The notes: generated by a model from the sequence alone, not told the origin. A stretch of 64,000 bases of DNA from Saccharopolyspora aridisoli (GCF_004348445.1 NZ_SMKV01000011.1:111517-175516); one strand, 5' to 3'. Positions 9,977 to 19,041 are shown, numbered from the stretch's first letter. Numbers and translations: made by a program.

Positions 9977-11554
9977 GTGGCTGCAGGCGAAACGACGAAC
10001 CAGGCGGCGTTGCTCACCGGATCGGACTCCTCCGAACGGACCAGCACGTTGCCGATCGACCATGCCGAACGGAGGCAGCTCGACCACATCCGCCGCTTCG
10101 GCACCACCGGATCTCTGATCCTCGCCGCCGGAGCGTTCGGCGCAGGCGCCAACCCGGTGATCAACCCGCTCTACGGCGCCCGCCTGCTCGGCCTGCTCAC
10201 CCGGATGCCCACGGTGGCGATGGCCATCTGCTGGCTCGGGATGCTGATGATCGTCGCCGCCTGGCTGTGGCTGGGGCGGCTGTGCCTGCCCGGACGCGAA
10301 CGCATCCTCACCGTCGGCCAGCTGGCGCGCACCGCCGCGATGTGGGCCTTGCCGCTGGCGCTGTGCCCACCGCTGTTCAGCACCGACATGTACAGCTACC
10401 TCGCGCAGAGCGAGGTGGCCGCGCGCGGGCTGAACCCGTACCTGGTGAGCCCGGTCATCGGGCTGGGCGTGGATCACCCGTTCACCAGCAACGTGCCCAA
10501 CATATGGCGCGACACCCCGTCGCCCTACGGGCCGCTGTTCCTGATGTTCGGGCAGCTCGTCTCGCGGATCATCGGCGACAACGTGATCTTCGGGGTACTG
10601 CTCTGGCGCGTGGTGATGCTGTGCGGCCTGGCGCTGGCGATCTGGGCGATCCCCCGGCTCGCCCGCCGCTGCGGCGTGCACCCGACGGCCGCGCTGTGGC
10701 TCAGCGTGGCCAACCCGATCGTGCTGTTCCACGTGATCAGCGGCATGCACAACGAGGCGCTGATGGTCGGCATCATGCTGACCGCCATCGAGCTGGGCCT
10801 GCGGTTCCAGACGATTCCGGGGACCGTCGCCGCCGGCGTGCTGCTGACCATCGCAGGTGCGATCAAACCACCGGGCTGGATCGCGCTCGGCTTCTTCGGC
10901 ATCTGCCTGGTGCTGCTGCGGGGCGGCCGATGGCGCGACCTGCTCCGCATCGGCGGCCTGCTCGGCGCGGTGTTCCTCACGACCATGACCGTGATCACCG
11001 TGGGCAGCGGCTGGGGCCTGGGCTGGATCGACACGTTCGACGTGCCCAACCGGGTCAAGACCTTCATGGCCCCGCTGACCGCGTTCGGCATGACCGGCGG
11101 CGGGGTGTCCACGCTGCTCGGACTGGGCAACCAGACCGACGCGATGCTGGCCATCACCAAGATCATCGGCTATCTGGTGGTGGCCACCGCGTGCCTGTGG
11201 ATGCTGTGGCTGTCCTTCCGCGGCCGCATCCAGCCGCTGGTGGCCATGGGCGCGACGTTCCTCACGCTGGCGCTGGCGGTGCCGGTGCTGTGGCCCTGGT
11301 ACCTGCTGTGGTCGGTGGTGCCGCTGGCGCTGTCGACCAACAGCTCCCGGTTCCGGGTCACCGCGACGGTGATCTGCGCGGCCGTGTCCCTGGTGGTCCC
11401 GCCGACCGGGGCCGGATTCCTGCTGCGCGCCTACCAGGTTCCGCTCGCCGTGAGCGCCGCGCTCATCGCCTTCACGATCATCCTGCTGCTGGTGAGGAAG
11501 CGCATGCCCGCCCTCTGGCCCACCCTCGGCCGTGTTCGGCCCGTCACGCAATAG
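9977..11554 (+). CDS. mptB: Polyprenol-phosphomannose-dependent alpha-1,6-mannosyltransferase MptB
   Basis: 525 aa integral membrane GT-C glycosyltransferase with about 12-13 hydrophobic helices. The acidic motif STDMYSYLAQ (Asp137) sits in the first large extracytoplasmic loop, where GT-C enzymes keep catalytic Asp residues, and is followed by GLNPYLVSP. MptB-family enzymes start the alpha-1,6-mannan backbone of lipomannan and related lipoglycans, using a lipid-linked mannose donor outside the membrane. The position, divergent from sufR and upstream of the ABC exporter, matches Rv1459c in M. tuberculosis. The acceptor in this organism is not deducible from sequence. Confidence 0.88.
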   Translation: MAAGETTNQAALLTGSDSSERTSTLPIDHAERRQLDHIRRFGTTGSLILAAGAFGAGANPVINPLYGARLLGLLTRMPTVAMAICWLGMLMIVAAWLWLGRLCLPGRERILTVGQLARTAAMWALPLALCPPLFSTDMYSYLAQSEVAARGLNPYLVSPVIGLGVDHPFTSNVPNIWRDTPSPYGPLFLMFGQLVSRIIGDNVIFGVLLWRVVMLCGLALAIWAIPRLARRCGVHPTAALWLSVANPIVLFHVISGMHNEALMVGIMLTAIELGLRFQTIPGTVAAGVLLTIAGAIKPPGWIALGFFGICLVLLRGGRWRDLLRIGGLLGAVFLTTMTVITVGSGWGLGWIDTFDVPNRVKTFMAPLTAFGMTGGGVSTLLGLGNQTDAMLAITKIIGYLVVATACLWMLWLSFRGRIQPLVAMGATFLTLALAVPVLWPWYLLWSVVPLALSTNSSRFRVTATVICAAVSLVVPPTGAGFLLRAYQVPLAVSAALIAFTIILLLVRKRMPALWPTLGRVRPVTQ

Positions 11555-11565
11555 GCTGTGAATCC

Positions 11566-12498
11566 GTGAGCAACGAGAGTCCGGCCGTCCTGCTGCGCGG
11601 GCTGGAGAAGCGCTTCGGGGACACCACCGCGGTCGCCGGGCTCGACCTGTGCCTGCCGCGCGGCAGCGTGCTCGCGCTGCTGGGCCCCAACGGCGCGGGC
11701 AAGACCACCACGGTGGAGATCTGCGAGGGCTTCCAACGTCCCGATCGCGGCGAGGTCCGCGTGCTGGGCCTCGACCCGCGCACCCAGGGCGAGCAGCTGC
11801 GACCCCGCATCGGCGTGATGCCGCAGGGCGGCGGCGCCTACCCGGGCGTGCGCACCGAGGAGATGCTGCACCTCGTCGCCGCGTGCACCGCGAATCCGCT
11901 CGACCCGGCCTGGCTGCTGGAGGTGCTCGGGCTGGAATCGGTGCGCCGGACCTCCTACAAGCGGCTCTCCGGTGGCCAGCAGCAGCGCCTGTCGCTGGGC
12001 TGCGCGCTCATCGGCAGGCCGGAGCTGGTGTTCCTCGACGAGCCGACCGCCGGGCTGGACCCGCAGGCGCGCCGCATGGTGTGGGACCTGGTCGCTGCGC
12101 TGCGCCGGGACGGCGTGAGCGTGCTGCTGACCACGCACCTGATGGACGAGGCCGAGGCGCTGGCCGACCGGGTGGTGATCGTCGATCACGGCCGCGCGGT
12201 CGCCGACGGCACGGCCGAAGAGCTCACCGCCCCCGCCGACGGCAAGCAGGAGCTGCGCTTCCGCTCGCAGACCGCGCTGGATCTGGACCTGCTCCTGGCC
12301 GCGCTGCCCGAGGGCTACAACGCCGAGGAGCTGCGGCCCGGCGACTACGTGGTGCGCGGGGAGATCAACCCGCAGGTGGTCTCCACGGTGACCGCCTGGT
12401 GCGCCCAGCACAGCGTGCTGGCGCAGGAGCTGCGGGTCACCCGCCGCAGCCTGGAGGACGTCTTCCTGGACCTGACCGGACGGGAGCTTCGATCGTGA
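11566..12498 (+). CDS. ABC exporter ATP-binding protein
   Basis: 310 aa from a GTG 11 bp after the mptB stop. Walker A is LGPNGAGKTT (39-48), the signature is LSGGQQQR (134-141), Walker B is LVFLDEP (154-160), and the H-loop is TTHLMDE. The C-terminal 80 residues form the extra domain common in DrrA/ABC-2 type exporters. It pairs with the ABC-2 permease that overlaps its stop codon. This is the Rv1458c position of the mycobacterial cluster, and an envelope or lipoglycan-related export role is plausible, but the substrate is unknown. Confidence 0.9.
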   Translation: MSNESPAVLLRGLEKRFGDTTAVAGLDLCLPRGSVLALLGPNGAGKTTTVEICEGFQRPDRGEVRVLGLDPRTQGEQLRPRIGVMPQGGGAYPGVRTEEMLHLVAACTANPLDPAWLLEVLGLESVRRTSYKRLSGGQQQRLSLGCALIGRPELVFLDEPTAGLDPQARRMVWDLVAALRRDGVSVLLTTHLMDEAEALADRVVIVDHGRAVADGTAEELTAPADGKQELRFRSQTALDLDLLLAALPEGYNAEELRPGDYVVRGEINPQVVSTVTAWCAQHSVLAQELRVTRRSLEDVFLDLTGRELRS

Positions 12499-13289
12499 CC
12501 GCCGCCGAGCTCGGTGACCGGTTCCCCGCCGGAACCTTCGCCCCCTCCCCCGGCCGCGGCAGGCCGCTGCGGATGCTGGCCGCCCAGACCCGCATCGAGA
12601 CGCTGTTGATCGTCCGGCACGGCGAGCAGGCCCTGCTGACGCTGCTCATCCCGATCGCCCTGCTTATCGGCATGAGCACGATCCACATCGGCGACCTGCC
12701 CGAACCCCGGGTCAACTCGGTGATGCCGAGGATCCTGGCGCTGGCGGTGATGTCCACGGCGTTCACCGGCCAGGCCATCGCGCTGGGCTTCGACCGCCGC
12801 TACGGCGTGCTCAAGCGGCTCTCGGCGACGGCGTTGCCGCGCTGGACCCTCATCTCCGGCCGGGTGCTGGCCACCCTGCTGGTCGTGGCGCTGCAGGCCG
12901 TGGTGCTGAGCGCGACCGCGCTGTTCCTGGGCTGGTCACCGGCACTGACCGGGTTGCTGCCCGGCATCGGGCTGCTGGTGCTGGGCACGCTCGCGTTCGG
13001 CGCGGCTGGTGTGCTGGTCGGCGGCGCGCTGCGCCCGGAGATCGTGCTCGCGCTGGCCAACGCGATCTGGTTCGTGCTGCTGCTGGCAGGGGGCCTGGCA
13101 CTGCCCGCCGACGACCTGCCCGGTCCGCTCGCCGTCATCGCCGGGCTCCTGCCCTCGGGCGCGCTCGCCGAGGCGCTCGACGCCGTCCTGGTCGACAGCG
13201 CCCTGCCGGGCGCGCAGCCGATCCTGGTCCTGCTCGCCTGGGGCCTCGCCTGCGGAGCGACGGCGCTCCGCACGACCCGGCTGACCTGA
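12495..13289 (+). CDS. ABC-2 type exporter permease
   Basis: 264 aa with a cytoplasmic N-terminus of about 45 residues and six predicted membrane segments, fitting the ABC-2 permease fold. The GTG at 12495 overlaps the stop of the ATPase gene (GTGA), so the two subunits are made together. An upstream open frame reads through the ATPase gene in another frame and is a GC-rich artefact. In M. tuberculosis the corresponding position holds similar unassigned antibiotic-transport-like permeases. The substrate is not recognisable. Confidence 0.85.
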   Translation: MTAAELGDRFPAGTFAPSPGRGRPLRMLAAQTRIETLLIVRHGEQALLTLLIPIALLIGMSTIHIGDLPEPRVNSVMPRILALAVMSTAFTGQAIALGFDRRYGVLKRLSATALPRWTLISGRVLATLLVVALQAVVLSATALFLGWSPALTGLLPGIGLLVLGTLAFGAAGVLVGGALRPEIVLALANAIWFVLLLAGGLALPADDLPGPLAVIAGLLPSGALAEALDAVLVDSALPGAQPILVLLAWGLACGATALRTTRLT

Positions 13290-13439
13290 GGAATTCCGGG
13301 CGAGCACCGGTGGCTGGTCCTCCGCTGGCGAGTAGCGCCGCAGCGCCGCGCATCCGACGCTCCCAGAGCCAGCAGGTGTGAAGTAGCGCTCTGGCATCGA
13401 TGAGCAGAAAACCCCGCTGTTCCTTCTAGAGTGGCGGGC

Positions 13440-14285
13440 ATGACGAAGATCGCTCGGCATGCCAAGGCATCCCTCGAACTGATCCACGCGATGATCTACT
13501 TCGCCCCGGAGGCCGAAGACCGCTTCACCAAGCTCGGTCTCAAGCCCGGCCGGATGAGCTACTACGCGGGACGTTCCGCCGCGATGGGTCCGGTCAGCGC
13601 CGGTGTGGTGGCCGCGACCTTCTACAACTTCAACCCGGTCTCGGTCGCCAAGTCGATCCCGGCCGCCTGGGACATCGTCCCTCCCGCCGAGGTCCTCGAC
13701 GCCCGCCTGGACGCCGTGGACGCGGCGTACCACCGGCTGCTCGGTGACGAGGTGCTGGCGTCCGAGGACGTCGTGGAGTGCGCGGAACTGGCGCGGATCG
13801 CCTCCGATGGGTGCCTCCCGGACGGCAAACCGCTCTACGCCGCGCACGCCGACCTGGACTGGCCGGAGACCCCGCACCTGAAGCTGTGGCACGCGATCAC
13901 GCTGCTGCGCGAGTTCCGCGGCGACGGCCACATCGCCGCCCTGCAGCAAGCAGGCATCTCCGGCGTCCAGTCGCTGGTGCTGCACAGCACCATGCGCGGC
14001 GGGTTCACCCCGGAAGCCGCACGCACGCTGCGCGAGTGGTCGGAGCAGGAGTGGGCCGAGGCGTGCGAGCAGCTGCGGGAGCGCGGCCTGATCGACGCCG
14101 ACGGCGAGCTCACCGAGGAGGGCAAGCAGTTCCGCGAGTCCATCGAGCTCCGCACCGACGAGATGGCCCTGGCCCCGTGGCAGCACCTCGGCGAGGAGCG
14201 CACCGCGACCCTGGTCGAGAAGGGCGGCAAGCTCAGCAAGGCACTCGCCGAAGCAGGAGCCCTGCCTGCCGGGCTGTTCAAGTGA
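13440..14285 (+). CDS. SCO6745-family conserved actinobacterial protein, function unknown
   Basis: 281 aa from ATG 13440; GTG 13431 is an alternative in-frame start. It resembles a family of helical actinobacterial proteins often labelled SCO6745 or SalK-like. Features are the N-terminal HAMIYFAPEAEDRFTKLGLK, an AYYAGRSA-like SYYAGRSAAMG segment, and a C-terminal winged-helix-like region with LRERGLIDADGELTEEG (about 225-245), which resembles MarR-type wings. There is no signal peptide. It lies 150 bp after the exporter genes and 62 bp before ctaA on the same strand. Family assignment is from memory; no molecular function is established. Confidence 0.65.
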   Translation: MTKIARHAKASLELIHAMIYFAPEAEDRFTKLGLKPGRMSYYAGRSAAMGPVSAGVVAATFYNFNPVSVAKSIPAAWDIVPPAEVLDARLDAVDAAYHRLLGDEVLASEDVVECAELARIASDGCLPDGKPLYAAHADLDWPETPHLKLWHAITLLREFRGDGHIAALQQAGISGVQSLVLHSTMRGGFTPEAARTLREWSEQEWAEACEQLRERGLIDADGELTEEGKQFRESIELRTDEMALAPWQHLGEERTATLVEKGGKLSKALAEAGALPAGLFK

Positions 14286-14347
14286 TCGAGCTTTCACAGG
14301 CGTGACCTGCGGGCGGGTTGGTCCTAGGCGCGGAATACCATTCGGTC

Positions 14348-15298
14348 GTGGCGCTACCTACTTGGATCTCCCGCCCGTCACCGCGCACCGTGCGGATCCT
14401 CGCGATCGCCGTGCTGGTGACGCAGGCCTTGATCTCGGTGACGGGTGCGACCGTCCGCGTGACGGGCTCCGGACTGGGATGTCCGACCTGGCCGCAGTGC
14501 TTCCCGGGCAGCATGGTCCCGATGCCGCACGCGGAGGTCGCCGTCCTGCACCAGGTGATCGAGTTCGGCAACCGGCTGCTCACCGGTGTCGTCGGCTTCA
14601 TCGCACTGGCCTGCCTGGTGGCCGCCTGGCGCTGCCGCCCCCACCGCAAGCGCCTGGTGCTGCTGGCGCTGATCATGCCGCTGGGCGTGGTCGCGCAGGC
14701 GATCATCGGCGGTCTGACGGTGCTGGTGGACCTGGCCTGGTGGAGCGTCTCGGTGCACTTCATGGCCTCGGCGGTCCTGATCTGGCTGGCCGCGATGCTG
14801 GTCAAGGCGACCACCGAGGGCGACCGCGCCCCGCTGGCCGTGGTCACCAGGCCGATGCGCCGGCTGCTGGCGGCGCTGGTCGTGGTCACCGCCGCGGTGC
14901 TGGTGGCGGGAACGCTGGTGACCGCCGCCGGACCGCACGCGGGTGACCCGGGCACGCCTCGCCTGGGCTTCGCCGTCGCCACCCTGGTCCAGCTGCACGG
15001 CCTGCTGGTGATGGCCTACGTGCTGATGCTGGCGGTCTTCGGCGTGTGGCTGCGCTCGGCGCGCCCCACCAAGGCGCTGATCAAGGCCTACGTCGCGGCG
15101 TGCGCGATGGTCCTCGTCCAGGGCGCGATCGGCTCGGTCCAGTACTTCCTGGGCGTCCCGGAGGTCCTGGTGGTGCTGCACGTCGCCGCCGCCACCTGCG
15201 TGATCATCACGACGGCGATCCTGTGGACCGAGTCCCGCCACCGCGGCCCGCTCCCGCACCCCGAGGTCACCGAACCCCAGCAGTCCGTGGCGGTGTGA
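14348..15298 (+). CDS. ctaA: Haem A synthase (COX15/CtaA family)
   Basis: 316 aa from GTG 14348; a TTG 30 bases upstream is an alternative. Eight membrane helices are expected from the hydrophobic blocks. The haem-ligating histidines His68 (LHQVIEFGNR, with Glu72), His137 (SVHFMAS), His217 (QLHGLL) and His278 (LHVAAA) are all present, as is the extracytoplasmic Cys pair 45/51 in GLGCPTWPQCFP. CtaA oxidises the C8 methyl of haem O to a formyl group, giving haem A for aa3-type cytochrome oxidase. Its partner ctaB lies 2.4 kb away on the opposite strand. Confidence 0.95.
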   Translation: MALPTWISRPSPRTVRILAIAVLVTQALISVTGATVRVTGSGLGCPTWPQCFPGSMVPMPHAEVAVLHQVIEFGNRLLTGVVGFIALACLVAAWRCRPHRKRLVLLALIMPLGVVAQAIIGGLTVLVDLAWWSVSVHFMASAVLIWLAAMLVKATTEGDRAPLAVVTRPMRRLLAALVVVTAAVLVAGTLVTAAGPHAGDPGTPRLGFAVATLVQLHGLLVMAYVLMLAVFGVWLRSARPTKALIKAYVAACAMVLVQGAIGSVQYFLGVPEVLVVLHVAAATCVIITTAILWTESRHRGPLPHPEVTEPQQSVAV

Positions 15299-15327
15299 CC
15301 GCGAGGAACCGTCTTTCGACCTGCCGC

Positions 15328-15477
15328 AAGCGGCGTAGCCGCGAGAGTGCGAGACCACCCTCGCAACTCGCACCGCGGCGGGTTCTCAGCGGTTCTCCGG
15401 GGAGGACAGCCGTTGGCATGCACAAGTCTCGGATCCCGGAGCCAGAGGGCCGCTGAGGTTCCGCCACCCGCACCGCC
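15328..15477 (+). repeat. Dispersed intergenic element (copy B)
   Basis: It fills the gap between the convergent ctaA and GbsR-type genes. It starts with the small hairpin AAGCGGCGTAGCCGC, continues with CGCACCGCGGCGGGTTCTC, and closes with GAGGTTCCGCCACCCGCACC. The main stem is CTCAGCGG (15385-15392) with CCGCTGAG (15450-15457). It shares GGATCCCGGAGCCAGA, nearly identical, with copy C. Confidence 0.8.
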
Positions 15478-15503
15478 AGGCAAAACAATTGCGGTACAAC
15501 GGT

Positions 15504-16007
15504 TCAGAACTTCAGCTTGGGCTTGCCCTCTCTTTCCCAGCGCCGCCAGAGCTCGGGCATCTCCCCGGACAGCCACTTGTAGAACTCGTTGACGGTGCGC
15601 AGGCGGCGGGCTCGTTCGCCCTGGCCGCTGAACATGCGCAGGCCGGTGGCGGTGAGCTCTTCGAGGTCGGTGACCCGTTCCATGCGCTGGCGCACCAGCG
15701 CCGGCCATCGGTCCTCCTCCACCTGGTAGAGGGCGGCTTCCCGGCCCTGGCGGGTGGTCTTGGAGATCACGCCGAGGCGCATCAGCAGGCGGACGTTGGT
15801 GCTGATCGATCCGGTGCTGGCGGCCAGGGCGTGGGAGAGCTCGTTGGCAGTGCGCTCCGGCGGGTCGCAGATCAGCAGGAACGCCAGGATGCGGCCAGCG
15901 ATGAGCGGCATGCCCTCGGTCGCTTCGAAGTGAGCCGCCATCTGCTCGATCCACTCCGACATGGCGGGCCGGTCGGTCCGCTGCAGGTATTCCTCGGCCT
16001 CGGGCAC
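15504..16007 (-). CDS. GbsR/MarR-type winged-helix transcriptional regulator
   Basis: 167 aa. The GTG at 16007 is chosen because GAGGGAGG stands four bases before it; an ATG 42 bases further up lies beyond the likely promoter -10 and has no ribosome-binding site. A winged helix-turn-helix covers about residues 30-95 (TANELSHALAASTGSISTNVRLL), and a helical, strongly basic C-terminus ends in KPKLKF. GbsR-like proteins regulate osmoprotectant or efflux genes, but no such target is adjacent. The palindrome at 16029-16044 suggests autoregulation. Confidence 0.8.
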   Translation of the reverse strand: MPEAEEYLQRTDRPAMSEWIEQMAAHFEATEGMPLIAGRILAFLLICDPPERTANELSHALAASTGSISTNVRLLMRLGVISKTTRQGREAALYQVEEDRWPALVRQRMERVTDLEELTATGLRMFSGQGERARRLRTVNEFYKWLSGEMPELWRRWEREGKPKLKF

Positions 16008-16028
16008 GCCGCCTCCCTCTAGATCGAG

Positions 16029-16044
16029 TTCAGTATCCGCTGAA
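16029..16044 (-). promoter_or_regulatory. Palindromic operator overlapping a -10 element
   Basis: TTCAG-N6-CTGAA is a perfect 5-bp inverted repeat. On the minus strand its centre includes GATACT, a good -10 hexamer, about 25-30 bases before the GTG of the GbsR/MarR-type gene. Binding by the regulator would block its own promoter; this is an inference from position. Confidence 0.45.
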
Positions 16045-16105
16045 AACATAAACCACAGCGAACGACTCGACCAGCCGGTGGCGGCGGCGTGTCCGGGATG
16101 CCAGG

Positions 16106-16423
16106 TCAGTTGGCGCGCGGACCGGCCATCTTGCGGCGGTGGGCGGCACCGATCTTCAGGGCCGCGGTGGTCTCGGCGTCCCACTCGTTCAGGGTCAGGC
16201 CGTCGACGGCCTCCACCAGGGCTTCGCCGACGGCGGGGCTGGTGACCATGACGTCGCCGAGGCGGCCGTCCTCGCCGATCAGCACCACCCGGGCGCCGGC
16301 ACGGCCGATGTTCTCCACCACCGCGCGGGCCGACCCACCGTGGTCGGCGACGAACGCCTTGGCCACGGACAGGGCCTTCGGAGTCGGCGCGGTGCTCTGC
16401 TCGGTGTCCTTCTCGGCTGTCAT
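16106..16423 (-). CDS. Small conserved hypothetical protein, 105 aa
   Basis: No family recognised. The first 18 residues are polar and probably disordered. The rest looks like a compact alpha/beta fold with ARVVLIGEDGRLGDVMVTSP (about 49-68) and a helical, basic end, AALKIGAAHRRKMAGP. It has no Cys, signal peptide or membrane segment. It is 98 bp upstream of the GbsR/MarR-type gene on the same strand, but the intervening promoter palindrome argues for separate transcription. Codon GC bias is normal, so it is likely a real native gene. Confidence 0.6.
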   Translation of the reverse strand: MTAEKDTEQSTAPTPKALSVAKAFVADHGGSARAVVENIGRAGARVVLIGEDGRLGDVMVTSPAVGEALVEAVDGLTLNEWDAETTAALKIGAAHRRKMAGPRAN

Positions 16424-16606
16424 GCCGGGATCCTAAACAGGTCCCGCCCCGGGGCAGAACCCGTCGTTGCGCACGACACTCGATCTCGGGCGCTTCAGCG
16501 GCTCGCACCCGAAGATGGGAGGCGGTGGTCGTGGGCGGGATGATCGACGGCGGCCGTCGCGTTGCTCCTGACGGCCATGAAGCTAGCCCTGCGAAGGAGA
16601 GAACAG

Positions 16607-17575
16607 ATGCGCGCGATTCGGGTGGCGACCAACGGCGGTCCGGAGGTCCTCGAACTCGGCGAGGTCGAGGTGCCCGAGCCCGGCCCCGGTCAGCTGCTGG
16701 TCGACGTCGCCGCCGCCGGGGTGAACTTCATCGACACCTACCAGCGCAGCGGCCTGTACTCGATGCAGCTGCCGTTCACCCCTGGTTCGGAAGGCGCGGG
16801 CGAGATCGTCGCCGTGGGTCCGGACGTCGACGGGTTCGCGGTCGGCGAGCGGGTCGCGTGGGCGACGGCACCCGGCAGCTACGCCGAGAAGGCGCTGGTC
16901 CCGGCGAGCTCGGCGGTCAAGGTCCCCGAAGGTGTGGCCGACGACGTCGCCGCGGCGGCGATGCTGCAGGGCATGACCGCGCACTACCTGATCACCTCGA
17001 CGCACGAGGTCAAGACCGGGGAGACGGTGCTGGTCCACGCGGCGGCCGGCGGCATGGGGCTGCTGCTGACCCAGCTGATCAAGTTCAAGGGCGCGAACGT
17101 CATCGGCACCGTCTCCACCGACGAGAAGGAACGGCTCGCCCGCGAGGCCGGCGCGGACGAGATCATCCGCTACACCGAAGCCGACGTGGCCGCCGAGATC
17201 AACGACCTCACCGACGGACGCGGCGTGGACGTGGTCTACGACGGAGTCGGCAAGTCCACGTTCGAGGCGAGCCTGGCGAGCCTGCGCCCGCGCGGGACGC
17301 TGGTGCTCTTCGGCGCCTCCAGCGGCCCGGTCCCGCCGGTCGACCCGCAGCGCCTGAACTCCAGCGGTTCGCTGTTCCTGACCCGGCCGTCGCTGGGTCA
17401 CCACCTCCTCAGCCGCGAGGAGCTCGACTGGCGCGCGGGCGACGTCTTCAACTGGATCGTCAGCGGCACGATCAACATCCGCATCGACGGCACCTACCCG
17501 CTGGCCGATGCCCGCAAGGCCCACGAGGACCTCGGAGGCCGTCGGACCACCGGCAAGCTCCTGATCCTCCCCTGA
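16607..17575 (+). CDS. qor: Zinc-independent NADPH:quinone oxidoreductase (MDR superfamily)
   Basis: 322 aa. The ATG at 16607 is preceded by AAGGAGAG; an in-frame ATG 45 bases upstream lacks a ribosome-binding site. The NADPH-binding motif is AAAGGMG (145-151). The catalytic domain has GVNFIDTYQRSGLY and PGSEGAGEI and lacks the zinc-binding Cys/His set of alcohol dehydrogenases, so it belongs to the quinone reductase branch. It reduces quinones or reactive enones with NADPH in the cytosol. The position between ctaA and ctaB matches the qor gene (Rv1454c) of mycobacteria. Confidence 0.9.
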   Translation: MRAIRVATNGGPEVLELGEVEVPEPGPGQLLVDVAAAGVNFIDTYQRSGLYSMQLPFTPGSEGAGEIVAVGPDVDGFAVGERVAWATAPGSYAEKALVPASSAVKVPEGVADDVAAAAMLQGMTAHYLITSTHEVKTGETVLVHAAAGGMGLLLTQLIKFKGANVIGTVSTDEKERLAREAGADEIIRYTEADVAAEINDLTDGRGVDVVYDGVGKSTFEASLASLRPRGTLVLFGASSGPVPPVDPQRLNSSGSLFLTRPSLGHHLLSREELDWRAGDVFNWIVSGTINIRIDGTYPLADARKAHEDLGGRRTTGKLLILP

Positions 17576-17585
17576 CCAGCAGACC

Positions 17586-17631
17586 TCGCGCGGGGTTCGG
17601 CGCCGGAGCTCCGGTGTCGAACCCCGCGCGA
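17586..17631. terminator. Bidirectional terminator between qor and ctaB
   Basis: TCGCGCGGGGTTCG (17586-17599) and CGAACCCCGCGCGA (17618-17631) form a perfect 14-bp stem. The 18-nt interior, with a CCGGAGCTCCGG palindrome, can extend it. The structure sits between two convergent stops. Confidence 0.8.
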
Positions 17632-17655
17632 AGCGGTGTGCGGTCGGTCAGCGGG

Positions 17656-18588
17656 TCACCATGGCCAGCCGAGGACCGGGAGGCTGAGCGCCGAGTCCAC
17701 CGCGAGGGCCACGAACACGATCATCAAGTAGGTGTTGGACATGTGGAACAACCGCATGGGCTTGGTGGGCACGCCGCGCTTGGTGGCACCGTGCAGGCGG
17801 TGGGCCAGCACGATGAACCACGCACCGGAGACCACCGCGAAAGCGGCGTAGAGCCAGCCGGTCGCCGGGACCAGCAACAGCGTCCACACCACCATGAGCC
17901 AGGTGAACAGCACGATCTGCCGGGACACCGCGGTCGGACGCGCCACCACCGGCAGCATCGGCACACCGGCGCGCTCGTAGTCGTCCTTGTACTTCATCGC
18001 CAGCGACCACGTGTGCGGCGGCGTCCAGAAGAACACGACCCCGAACATCACCAGCGCGGGCCAGTCGATGCGGCCGGTCACCCCGGCCCAACCGATCACC
18101 ACCGGCATGCAGCCGGCAGCACCGCCCCACACGATGTTCTGCGCGGTCCGCCGCTTGAGGACCATCGTGTAGATGAAGACGTAGAACAGGATCGTGGCCA
18201 CGGCGAGCGCGCCTGCGAGCAAGTTCGTGGCCGCCCACAGCACCAGGAACGAGCCCGCGCCCAAGCCGACGCCGAAGATCAGCGCGTGCCGGTTGGACAC
18301 CGTGTGCCGCACCAGCGGCCGGGCCCGCGTGCGTTTCATCACCTGGTCGATGTCGGCGTCGACCACGCAGTTGAGCGCGTTGGCGCTGCCCGCGGCCATG
18401 GTTCCGCCGACGAGCGTGGCCAGCACCAGGAAAGGCGATGGGATGCCGCGCACGGCCAGCAGCATGGCGGGGATGGTGGTGACCAGCAGCAGCTCGATGA
18501 CCCTGGGCTTGGTCAGCCCCAGATAGGCTTTGATCAGGTCAGCGACCTTGCGGGCGGGCTGACTGGCAAGTTGCGCGGCGGTGGTCAC
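17656..18588 (-). CDS. ctaB: Protoheme IX farnesyltransferase (haem O synthase)
   Basis: 310 aa from GTG 18588; a GTG at 18636 would add 16 residues and cannot be excluded. It is a UbiA-type prenyltransferase with about nine membrane helices. The first Asp-rich motif is N73-CVV-D77-ADI-D81, and the second is YKDDYERAG (200-208). It transfers farnesyl to haem B to give haem O, the substrate of CtaA. Divergent from tkt as in mycobacteria. Confidence 0.93.
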   Translation of the reverse strand: MTTAAQLASQPARKVADLIKAYLGLTKPRVIELLLVTTIPAMLLAVRGIPSPFLVLATLVGGTMAAGSANALNCVVDADIDQVMKRTRARPLVRHTVSNRHALIFGVGLGAGSFLVLWAATNLLAGALAVATILFYVFIYTMVLKRRTAQNIVWGGAAGCMPVVIGWAGVTGRIDWPALVMFGVVFFWTPPHTWSLAMKYKDDYERAGVPMLPVVARPTAVSRQIVLFTWLMVVWTLLLVPATGWLYAAFAVVSGAWFIVLAHRLHGATKRGVPTKPMRLFHMSNTYLMIVFVALAVDSALSLPVLGWPW

Positions 18589-18644
18589 GACGCTGCGCTC
18601 ACCGACGACATGACACTCCCCGCACTTGCCGAGCACGCTCTCAC

Positions 18645-18666
18645 CGGTTCCCGAAGAACGGAACCG
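18645..18666. promoter_or_regulatory. Inverted repeat upstream of ctaB
   Basis: CGGTTCC (18645-18651) and GGAACCG (18660-18666) are perfect arms around 8 nt, just before the ctaB start region. It could be an operator or a 5' UTR hairpin. Confidence 0.3.
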
Positions 18667-19041
18667 AACCGTTAAGCAATAGTAGTCGCGCTACTGAAGC
18701 CCGTCCCGCGCGGGTGCGAGTGCGCCTGTTCACAGGGGTCACGGGCTAAACTGGGGCCGTTCGGCGATCAGCCGCGTTCCGGCGGTTCATCAGCGCGGAG
18801 ACCGGGTCTCGTGCACGCTGGTCGACGAATCGCCGGCGCCCCCTTCGCCTGAGGAACGGTCCTCGCAGGTCGAGGCTGGTCAGCAGGGGGTCTGCACCGT
18901 TTCTCAACGGGCCGCCGGGCGCCTGATGCGGAGAGGCTAGGCTGCCCGACGGACGAGGGATAACTGCGGTTTCGAATCGGTCCAGCGGACCGTTCGCCGC
19001 GTTGAGGGAAATACCGCCGAAGGAAAACTGGAGCTGCGTCC
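18667..19041 (+). other. ctaB-tkt divergent promoter region
   Basis: No gene is supported in these 375 bases. AGTAGTCGCGCTACT near 18679-18693 is a short palindrome. GGGCTAAACTGGG around 18744 offers a possible plus-strand -10 (TAAACT), and GGCTAGGCTG near 18935 another, for the pentose-phosphate operon. GGACCGTTCGCC at 18987-18998 recurs as its complement near 61.7 kb. The tkt GTG has GGAG about 9 bases upstream. Confidence 0.4.

Noticed and set aside
9196..11565. Long upstream extension of the ABC ATPase frame (1100 codons in total)
   Set aside because: The first 790 codons run antisense to sufR and out of frame through mptB. The true start is the GTG at 11566.
15266..15592. Small open frames in the ctaA-regulator gap, and similar ones at 33.5 kb and 38.0 kb
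   Set aside because: Their mutual protein similarity (ATGTAAGS...) comes from the dispersed noncoding element. They have no ribosome-binding site, and the frame is not conserved between copies.
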